Part shown: positions 56,260 through 64,000 of the stretch, in pieces
How the letters are laid out: the number at the start of each line of letters is the position of its first letter
Position numbering within the stretch: the stretch's first letter is position 1
NCBI RefSeq assembly: GCF_000003815.2
Contig: NC_049988.1
Location: forward strand, 16,621,930-16,685,929
Length of the DNA stretch: 64,000 nt
Direction of reading: 5' to 3'
Source: Branchiostoma floridae
Lineage: Eukaryota; Chordata; Leptocardii; Amphioxiformes; Branchiostomatidae
Position numbers and translations under genes: made by a program
Notes under the pieces: generated by a model
Databases searched by the model: none
The model's input: only the letters and a program-made list of their open reading frames with translations
What the model was told of the DNA's origin: nothing

Positions 56260-56657
56260 CTGTAGGGAAGATGTCATAGATTTTGTTTTTGGTCATAGAT
56301 TCTATTCTTTGATACGCTTGGACAAACCCTGTATGATAAGCATTCATGTTAGCCTCAATAGCAGACTTTCTGGGGCATGTAGGTCAATGGCCAATCGAAA
56401 TGATACAAAAAGAAACGCCCAACAACAGACAAACAGTACTTCTCCCTTATAGGCATGAATGTACAATAAATGTCAATTGATGATTTTTTGATCGATTGAT
56501 TGCAATCTTTAGGAGAATTTAGAAAACATTTATTAACTACAGTCTTGAAATAATTCACTTTTGTTAAGGCAGGGAATAACGTGACTTGTAATGAGTTTCA
56601 CAACATGATTTGTGCTTGTGACGATAAATGATTAATAAAAACTCATACTCCTCTCAC

Positions 56658-56917
56658 CCGCTTTTTCCTGGCCAGGACGTGCTGCTGCGCGACTGACGTG
56701 TTTCCGGCCATGGTTGCCAGGTAACGGAGAATGAGGCAGTGGCTCACCACGCTGGTGGTCAGGGGGATGACGTAGCTGATCAGGACGGTGTAGATGATGT
56801 AGACCCGGTACTCATCCTCCGATGGGAACTCCTCCATGCAGAAGAACTTACGGCCGTACCAGTCCTGCTCCGAGACTTCCATGAAGAAGGCGATGGGGAG
56901 GGACAACAGGAACGAAC
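56658..56917 (-). CDS. Gene B exon: end of TM4, ECL2, TM5, ICL3
   Basis: 260 bp, 86 codons after a phase-1 junction. Acceptor CCTCAAG|GTTCG, donor AAGCGG|GTGAGA. GSFLLSLPIAF (end of TM4); ECL2 with QDWYGRKFFCMEEFPS (disulfide Cys; C.E.FPS as in KISS1R); TM5 VYIIYTVLISYVIPLTTSVV; ICL3 ends VLARKKR. The first ~90 bp exist in about eight partial copies upstream. This is the only copy that continues into TM5. Confidence 0.93.
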
Positions 56918-56989
56918 CTTGAGGAACACATTCATGGCAGTTAGAAAAATAAATGAACTTTTGCTGCAGTACCGTAGGAAGCCGCAGCT

Positions 56990-58130
56990 CGGCCTCCATG
57001 CAGAAGAACTTGCGGCCGTACCAGTCCCGCTCAGAGACCTCCATGAAGAAGGCGATGAGGAGGGACAACAGGAACGAACCTTGAGGAACACATTCATGAG
57101 AGTTAAGAAAGACAAATTGCAAGTTTTGCAGCAGTACCGTAGGAAGCCGCAGCTCGGCCTCCATGCAGAAGAACTTGCGGCCGTACCAATCCCGCTCAGA
57201 GACCTCCATGAAGAAGGCGATGGGGAGGGACAGCAGGAACTAACCTTGGGGAACACATTCATGGCAGTTAGAAAAAAATAATGTATATTGCTGCAGTACC
57301 TCAGAATACAATACAGACATATCCAGCCTCGCTCGCTCTGACACCTCCATGAAGAAGGCGATGGGGAGGGACAGCAGGAACGAACCTTGGGCAACACATT
57401 CATGACAGTTAGAAAAATAAATGAAGTTTTGCTGCAGTACCGTAGGAAGCCGCAGCTCGGCCTCAATGCAGAAGAACTTGCGGCCGTACCAGTCTCGCTC
57501 AGAGACCTCCACGAAGAAGGCGATGGGAAGAGACAGCAGAAACGAATCTTGGGGAACACATTCATGAGAGTTAAGAAAGACAAATTGCAAGTTTTGCAGC
57601 AGTACCGTAGGAAGCCGCAGCTCGGCCTCCATGCAGAAGAACTTGCGGCCGTACCAGTCCCGCTCAGACACCTCCATGAAGAATGGGGAGAGAAAACAGT
57701 AACGAACCTTGAGGAACACATTTCTGATAGTTAGGAAAGACATTGAAGTTTTGCTGCAGTACCGTAGGAAGCCGCAGCTCGGCCTCTATACAGAAGAACT
57801 TGCGGCCGTACCAGTCTCGCTCAGAGACCTCCATGAAGAAGGCAATGGGGAGGGACAACAGGAACGAACCTTGGGGAACACATTCATGACAGTTAGGAAA
57901 TAAATGAAGTTTTGCTGCAGTACCGTAGGAAGCCGCAGCTCCGCCTCCATGCAGAAGAACTTACGGCCGTACCAGTCCCGGGTTCATGACAGTTAGAGAA
58001 AATCTATATTGAGGAAAGACAGACGTGAACGTTTATGGATGCGATCACCCGCAATACAGATATATCATCCATGAAGAAGGCGATAGGAAGGGACAACAGG
58101 AACGAACATTGGGGAACACATTAATGATAT
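56990..58130 (-). repeat. Tandem array of partial ECL2-exon copies
   Basis: Copies of the exon 5' part, each with its acceptor-side intron end, begin (minus strand) at 57079, 57244, 57385, 57547, 57707, 57869 and 58117. A truncated copy without its start lies at 57950-57980. Most encode SFLLSLPIAFFMEVSERDWY GRKFFCME, then diverge into AELRLPTVL and run into the next intron-end piece. Spacings are 162, 165, 141, 162, 160, 162 and 248. Frame stays open across several copies, including into the functional exon. Lesions: a TAG right after the acceptor of the 57244 copy, AG|AT for AG|GT at 57547, a small deletion at 57707, loss of WYG in the 57385 and 58117 copies. Confidence 0.9.
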
Positions 58131-58134
58131 TAGG

Positions 58135-58810
58135 AAAAAAATCTGTTGAACAAAAGACAGAACATTCATGAATGCAATTACCCACAAAACAGACATAACA
58201 TTACCAATGACAAAATCTGAGACTTTCATTTTATTTACGCCATGTCCTGATGCAAGTTTTCTTGTCAAAAGGCAAAAAGCTACTATTCTGACAACTGAAA
58301 TTATCAAGAAAGTCCGTGTTCAGTCCGTCTGGGGTCCAAAAGGACGCCAGCAAAAAAGTGCAGTTTTTAAAACAAACTTTTGACACTAACTCCTTAATTA
58401 CTTATCGTATCACTACCAAACTTTCAGAGGATGATAAATATGTAAAACTAATATAATATCACAAAGTTTTGTAGCTTTAGCACTAGCCATTCATGAGTTA
58501 TGCGACCTAAACCTTGCTGAGGGCCTCAAAATTCCCCTCTCTGGTCAGAATAGGTTTAGTGCAAAACGTGGTCCCTCTGATCTTTTGCATAAATTATGAT
58601 GATGAGCTGGAATTTGCAACACTTTAACATGTCAAAATATTCCTCTTACATTGACGAAGCAATGTATGTACAATGATGACCGATAGGAATTGGAACTGTC
58701 ATTTTATGAACAAAACATTTTGGGGTCCGTTTGGACCCCACTCGGTCATTTTAGTCGCAAAAAAAGGTCGGGTGCTTGAGGGTTAACGCCTCATAGAGAT
58801 GACCTTGTAC
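58135..58810. other. Gene B intron; piggyBac-like MITE end
   Basis: 58723-58782 reads TGGGGTCCGTTTGGACCCCA ... CGGGTGCTTGAGGGTTAA, with the inverse motif GGGGTCCAAAAGGAC at 58331. A terminus GGGTTAA is what a piggyBac-type element (CCCT... with TTAA target) would leave. The other end was not located. Confidence 0.35.
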
Positions 58811-58814
58811 TCAC

Positions 58815-58950
58815 CTATCCAGATGATGGCTGTTGTAATACCCACGCCTACAGGTGTTCGGAACCAGGGGGTCTGGAAGGGTTTGACGATAGCCCAGAAC
58901 CGGTCCAGACTCAGCACCGCCAGCGTCATGCACGTGGCCTGCGCCGTGAC
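58815..58950 (-). CDS. Gene B exon: TM3, ICL2, TM4
   Basis: 136 bp, 45 codons plus G. Acceptor GTTCCAG|GTCACG, phase 0; donor GGATAG|GTGAGT, phase 1. VTAQATCMTLAVLSLDRFWA: TM3 with the DRY box as DRF, followed by IVKPF (ICL2 with the conserved Pro). TM4 is VGVGITTAIIWI with the conserved Trp. QATC..L..LS.DR is typical of the kisspeptin/galanin/allatostatin-A receptor group. The equivalent exon is missing from gene A. Confidence 0.93.
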
Positions 58951-59088
58951 CTGGAACGAGACTACATGTTTAGGACTTGGGCAGAAAAAAAACTCTATAA
59001 ATATGCTACTAGAAGACTGGTGTATCCCCACCCGAAATACCAAATACACCAACTTGACCTGTTACGAGACTACATGTAGAACTTTCCT

Positions 59089-59281
59089 ATAGTACGGTTC
59101 TTTAGGCACAACCAAGGATTAGCTTACGTCAACGTTTCGATGTATATCAGACACTATCATCAGGGTAGAATGACCGGAAACTCCTTCTTGCTGCTACTTA
59201 TATCTACTCTGATGATGGTGTCTGATAGACATCGAAACGTTGGACGTAAGTTACTCCTTGGTTGTGCCTAAAGAACCTTAC
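59089..59281. mobile_element. Foldback MITE, ~65-bp arms
   Basis: TAGTACGGTTCTTTAGGCAC AACCAAGGAT...CAACGTTTCGATGTATATCA pairs with TGATAGACATCGAAACGTTG...CCTTGGTTGTGCCTAAAGAA CC. Ends AGTACGG / CCTTACT. Confidence 0.8.
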
Positions 59282-59828
59282 TATGTGAATAATTGCCAAC
59301 CTGATGAACTTATACAGGGATACATGTAGAACTTTAGCTACAAGACGTCCGGATCTTGGCTTGAAAATCAATCTGTTTCGTAGCATCACGAAAATCGTTC
59401 CTTTTGATAACCGAATATTCAGGAAATCATAGCCGGAAACAGGTTTAAATTTAGCTGTAAAAACCCTCCATCTTCTTCTGACGGTAGAAGAAGGTCTTCC
59501 TCTCTCTAGCTATCTAATAGTGTCTTAATTTAGTCCAATAGTTATGAGAACTCCCATCTTCAGTTGGGTTGCTATTCAAAGGTCTAAAGGCTAGGTAATT
59601 ATACCCTTCTGAGAAGTGCATGCAAATTGATCCAAAGTACCCCATTTTCACCTGAATTGCGTGGGGGAAAGGGTTCAGCATTTGGGCCTCAAAGCCATAT
59701 CCATATGGATACGTATGGATACGTTTTTATTCTAGCTAAAGGTGGACTCTCACTGCACTTGGGGTACCTGTGCGGCACTGCGGGGTTCGTTCACCGTGGC
59801 ACTGTTTCGTTATTTTCGCGATTTTTAA

Positions 59829-62800
59829 GAGCGAATGTCTGTAAGGGTCAAACAATGGTGGCAGGGGTCAAAAAATAGATTTGGCTCATATTTTGCACAG
59901 TGATAGTACTTGGTACACAACCCCTGAAAATAGCTTTCTTTCTGCTCAGAACCTCTCGTTGCCATGGCAACAGGCCAAAGAAGTTTATGGGCCATTTTTC
60001 CAGATTTTGGCATGTAAAAAACATGAAAATTGACCAACTTAAGGGCACTAATGCTGATCAATGCTTTAACTTAACAACAAAAGCAGAATGTGATGATTAG
60101 AGCAATGCCTAAACTTGCATTAAATAGCAGTAAAGTCAATCTTCTGTAAAATCTATGGTTATGGGCAACCTGAATACAATACACTGTTTTCACGTTGTGA
60201 AAAAACTGAAATTTTGCCCAACTTTGAAGCACTGAAAGTCCGTAAGTGTAAAGATTTTTCGCTTGCAATTCACACCAAATAATAACCCACTAAAGAGCTA
60301 TTAGACAAATGCTTGCAAAGTTTGGGTTCTTGTTTTGTTGCTACGCAATCGTCCTTCAAAGTGGGTCAATTTTCATGATTTCGATAATATGTCATTATAT
60401 GCCATCTTTGCACAATCATCACTTCCAAGCCAAACTTGTCCTGTTATTGAAATTTATATGGAGAATAAACCAATATATTGTCTATGAAGTGCATGCTTGT
60501 AAACGTTGGGTTCTTGTTTTGTTGCTCCGCAATTGTCCTTTAAAGTGGGTCAATTTTGATGATTTTGACAAAATGTCACTTTGTGCTATTTTCTAACTAT
60601 TGTACGCTCCAAACCACACGTGTTCTGTAATTGGAATTTACTTGAAAGGTAAACCAATATACCGGCTATGAAATGCATACTTTTAAAGACTAAATTCTTG
60701 TTTTCTTGCTACGCAATTGTCCTTTAAAGTGGGTCAATTTTCATGATTTTGAAGATATGTCATTTAGTAACATCTTTGCACAATCATAACTTCCAAACCA
60801 AACTTGTTCTGTAATTGAAATTTACTTGGAATATAAACCAATATATTGTTTATCAAAGGCACGCTTGTGAAGTCTGGGTTCTTGTTTTGTTGGTACACAA
60901 TTGTCCTTTAATATAGGTCAATTTTCATGATTGTGCTAATATGTAATTTTCATTTGTGCAATCCTTGCACAATCATAACTTCCGAACCATGACTTGTTAT
61001 GTAACTGAAAGCTACTTGAATGATAAACCAATATATTGTCTACCAAATGCATGATTATGCACAGTTGGGGTTCTTGTATTCTAGCAGAGTATGTACACAT
61101 CCCAATAAGTAGGTCGTACTCTGCATTTATAAAAAAAATTGTTTTTGACAACAGTTTTGACACATGGTGCAGTCAGCATTTGTGGAAAAACCTTAAGAGT
61201 ACCCAAGTTCCTGCCCTTGCTCAAAATGAGTATGGTCCACAGTAGGGCTGGGTACCGGTACAGAAAATCCAGGTACAGGTCCGGTTCAGGTCCAGAGGAT
61301 TAGCTTTAGGTCCGGACCTGAACCTGGACCTGATACAGTATGACTCATACTAATAGTTTATTTCACTACAAAGAAATCTGTTTGGTGGAGTATTAGACTT
61401 ATACTGGCCTTTTAAAATCCTACAACGCAAACTGCACCTATACGATTGGCTGTAAAACTTGGTAGAAATTACAATAAACTCTACTCTACATCTCTCTTGT
61501 TATTTTCTTCCACCTGCAAGCGCCAAAACGTGTGAATGCCTGGTGAAATAATCTGTTCATTTTCTAATCGGTCCAACATCCGGTCCACCTAATTTTTTCA
61601 GGTCCGTTTTTTTCTGGACCGGTCCAATGAGAAAAAACGGTTTTGTACCGGTACGCTGTACCGATACTCAGCCCTAGTCCACAGACATTGCAGTAGTTGA
61701 CCAACATGTATGTTTGTCTTATATGTAAGCTACTATATATAGAAAGACACCCTGAGATTGGGGATATTTGTTCAAATGTGGAAACAAGTTAAGTCTTCAA
61801 AGGGTCCATACTGTGGGACGCAAACATAAGACTGTAGACTGTAGTCATACACAAGTATATACGTAGCGTGCGTATCTAGCTGCAGAGCTATCAGAATGTT
61901 TGGAAGTTCTAAGTGGATGCATCTTACACACCCTCCCATGCATGGCTAATCCCGCGGCATACGTAAGAGCCTTACGGTATCAGTAAAACATGTGTTTATG
62001 CCACTGGATGACCCCTGAAGGAAAGGGTGATCAGTGAAATTGAAGATGAGCACGACTTTTCGTAGAATCCCTACAAATGTTTTTGTTTTCTTTATGGTCA
62101 TTTTGTGTTTGCGCATTGTTATATTGTCTCTATAAAAACATAGACAGTGGCATGTTTATTACAGTAACTGTTTTCGACAACAAGATTTGTGGAGAAGTGT
62201 TAAATGCGACCTACTTCAGACATGTATATACTCTGCTAGAATACAAGGACCTGAAATGTGCAAGCATGCGTTTGATAGACAATATATTGGTTTATATCCC
62301 TTGTAAATTTTAATTACAGAACAAGTTTGGTTCAGAAGTTATGATTGTGCAATGATTGCACAAATGAAAATTACTTATTAGCACAATCATGAAAATTGAC
62401 CTATATTAAAGGACAATTGTGTACCAACAAAACAAGAACCCAGACTTTACAAGCATGCCTTTGATAAACAATATATTGGTTTATATTCCAAGTAAATTTC
62501 AATTACAGAACAAGTTTGGTTTGGAAGTTATGATTGTGCAAAGATGTTACTAAATGACATATCTTCAAAATCATGAAAATTGACCCACTTTAAAGGACAA
62601 TTGCGTAGCAAGAAAACAAGAATTTAGTCTTTACAAGTATGCATTTCATAGCCGGTATATTGGTTTACCTTTCAAGTAAATTCCAATTACAGAACACGTG
62701 TGGTTTGGAGCGTACAATAGTTAGAAAATAGCACAAAGTGACATTTTGTCAAAATCATCAAAATTGACCCACTTTAAAGGACAATTGCGGAGCAACAAAA

Positions 62801-63487
62801 CAAGAACCCAACGTTTACAAGCATGCACTTCATAGACAATATATTGGTTTATTCTCCATATAAATTTCAATAACAGGACAAGTTTGGTTTGGAAGTGATG
62901 ATTGTGCAAAGATGGCATATAATGACATATTATCGAAATCATGAAAATTGACCCACTTTGAAGGACGATTGCGTAGCAACAAAACAAGAACCCAAACTTT
63001 GCAAGCATTTGTCTAATAGCTCTTTAGTGGGTTATAATTCGGTGTGAATTGCAAGCGAAAAATCTTTACACTTACGGACTTTCAGTGCTTCAAAGTTGGG
63101 CAAAATTTCAGTTTTTTCACAACGTGAAAACAGTGTATTGTATTCAGGTTGCCCATAACCATAAATTTTACAGAAGATTGACTTTACTGCTAGTTAATGC
63201 AAGTTTAGGCATTGCTCTAATCATCACATTCTGCTTTTGTTGTTAAGTTAAAGCATTGATCAGTATTAGTGCCCTAAAGTTGGTCAATTTTCATGTTTTT
63301 ACATGCCAAAATCTGGAAAAATGGCCCATAAACTTCTTTGGCCTGTTGCCATGGCAACGAGAGGTTCTGAGCAGAAAGAAAGCTATTTTCAGGGGTTGTG
63401 TACCAAGTACTATCACTGTGCAAAATATGAGCCAAATCTATTTTTTGACCCCTGCCACCATTGTTTGACCCTTACAGACATTCGCTC
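59829..63487. mobile_element. 3.66-kb foldback with ~1.37-kb inverted arms, TTAA flanks
   Basis: Starts GAGCGAATGTCTGTAAGGGT and ends with the reverse complement; TTAA flanks both sides (59825-59828, 63488-63491). Arms run 59829 to ~61195 and ~62121 to 63487 with very few differences over the outer kilobase. Each arm contains four ~185-bp tandem units (left-arm starts 60311, 60496, 60680, 60864, partial at 61050; marker GGGTTCTTGTTTTGTTG). The ~925-bp centre holds a hAT MITE. No transposase. The identical 95-codon ORFs in the arms reflect repeat identity. Confidence 0.88.
61243..61676. mobile_element. hAT-type MITE with perfect 8-bp target duplication
   Basis: 434 bp; termini TAGGGCTGGGTACCGGTAC and GTACCGATACTCAGCCCTA. 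Direct repeats GTCCACAG at 61235-61242 and 61677-61684. The interior shares CAGGTCCGGTTCAGGTCCAG with 31340-31376 and the TCCGGACCTGAACC theme with 50993-51412. Confidence 0.92.
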
Positions 63488-63649
63488 TTAATAATTTAGA
63501 TATTGCGTAAGACGTTAAAGTATGACTTAGACAACAACATAAACAAAACGGAAGAAAATTCGTTCTTTATCTCTTAAATTCGTTGAGTCATCTATGAACC
63601 CCGCAGTGCCGCATCGGTGCCCCAAGTGCAGTGAGATACCACCTCAAGA

Positions 63650-64000
63650 CCAATAACCCCTGCCAGTTAAACCATATTGCCACCCATGGTGACACAACGT
63701 GGCAATTAAAGAGGAACACGACAGTAATTTGTTTCCACTGTATATATGGATTCTATTGGGCCAATTACCTGTGTGTTGATGAAACATGGCAGTACTAGTC
63801 TATACCAATCAGCCCATTTTTATCATATCTTGATATAGAACATGTCATGGTCGGCTGTCGACTTAATTTCTTGACAAATGTTACCACAGGTCAAGACAAA
63901 CTACTCTTCAATGGTCGAGTAACGTATGATTAGCGTTTTGAATTCAAGTGTAACGAAATGTAGCTAAAAATGTGTTAACGTCCGATTCCTTTAGTCTCTA
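63650..64000. other. No gene seen
   Basis: AT-rich sequence; presumably a gene B intron or upstream region. Nothing recognised. Confidence 0.4.

Larger units (their letters stand above)
55584..58950 (-). other. Gene B span (3' part): kisspeptin-receptor-like GPCR
   Basis: Four exons (58815-58950, 56658-56917, 56105-56259, 55584-55749) encode TM3 to the C-terminus, 238 residues. Exons for the N-terminus, TM1 and TM2 were not found up to 64000 and must lie upstream beyond the window. Phases (0, 1, 0, 2) are consistent throughout. It is paralogous to gene A, with identical lengths of the ECL2-TM5 exon. Confidence 0.85.
59738..63645. mobile_element. M2 MITE split by a 3.66-kb foldback element
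   Basis: Left M2 terminus AAAGGTGGACTCTCACTGCA at 59738; right M2 half from 63492 (TAATTTAGATATTGCG) to CAAGTGCAGTGAGATACCAC at ~63645. The two M2 halves fit together around the insertion at 59829-63487. Confidence 0.8.

Noticed and set aside
56739-57281. Plus-strand ORF rich in Glu/Gln (HEEGDGEGQQER repeats)
   Set aside because: Antisense to the exon-fragment array; repeated low-complexity product with no splice or start context.
56780-57721. 313-codon minus-strand ORF, Ser/Pro-rich
   Set aside because: Alternative frame through the ECL2-fragment array. Length comes from repeat periodicity near multiples of three, and the receptor frame is the one with conserved motifs.
60309-63008. Matching 95-codon ORFs at 60309-60596 and 62721-63008 as a gene pair
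   Set aside because: They lie at mirror positions in the foldback arms and span two 185-bp repeat units; identity reflects the inverted repeat, not protein selection.

Overview
The window is a repeat-dense stretch of a eukaryotic genome with small exons, GT/AG introns, tRNA-derived SINEs, non-LTR retrotransposon ends and many short DNA transposons. The protein families and repeat style fit an invertebrate deuterostome, most likely a cephalochordate (Branchiostoma). That taxonomic call is inference, because no mitochondrial or rRNA marker is present.

The only convincing genes are two rhodopsin-class peptide GPCRs on the minus strand, arranged head to tail. Gene A (15375-39357) has exons for the N-terminus and TM1 (39152-39357), TM2 (30259-30421), ECL2-TM5 (16776-17035) and TM6-TM7-C-terminus (15375-15797). 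Its expected TM3-TM4 exon was not found; a 100-N assembly gap (22664-22763) lies in the right intron. Gene B (55584-58950, 5' end beyond the window) has exons for TM3-TM4, ECL2-TM5, TM6 and TM7-C-terminus. The shared splice phases let the exons be joined with confidence. Motifs around TM2, TM3 and ECL2 (LRTVTNYYIVNLAVTD, QATC..L..LS.DR, C.E..PS) are of the kisspeptin receptor (GPR54)/galanin receptor group, closest by eye to GPR54.

Gene B is structurally odd. Upstream of its ECL2-TM5 exon sits an array of about eight partial copies of that exon's first ~90 bp, each with a piece of the preceding intron end. Its TM6/TM7 intron, absent from gene A, ends in a CATT microsatellite and looks like a retrotransposon 3' end. 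Its last codons lie in the ATTC tail of another retroelement.

Layout: 1-1150 long inverted repeat with a membrane-protein-like ORF; 1.4-15.1 kb intergenic repeats (LINE C-terminus at 2448-2972, a 945-bp DNA transposon at 5094-6040, MITEs, foldbacks, minisatellites); 15.4-39.4 kb gene A with introns full of SINEs, LINE ends, a nested MITE with a recoverable empty site (20126-20536), a 92-bp minisatellite (36.5-37.5 kb) and a SINE-derived array beside exon 1; 39.4-55.5 kb intergenic, mostly tandem repeats, MITEs and LINE tails; 55.6-59 kb gene B; 59.7-63.65 kb a 3.66-kb foldback nested inside a MITE and itself carrying a hAT-type MITE with a perfect 8-bp target duplication.

Repeat family labels (M1, M2, G, H, P, S1-S3) are local to this annotation. 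No prokaryotic feature, CRISPR array, genuine tRNA or rRNA gene was seen.
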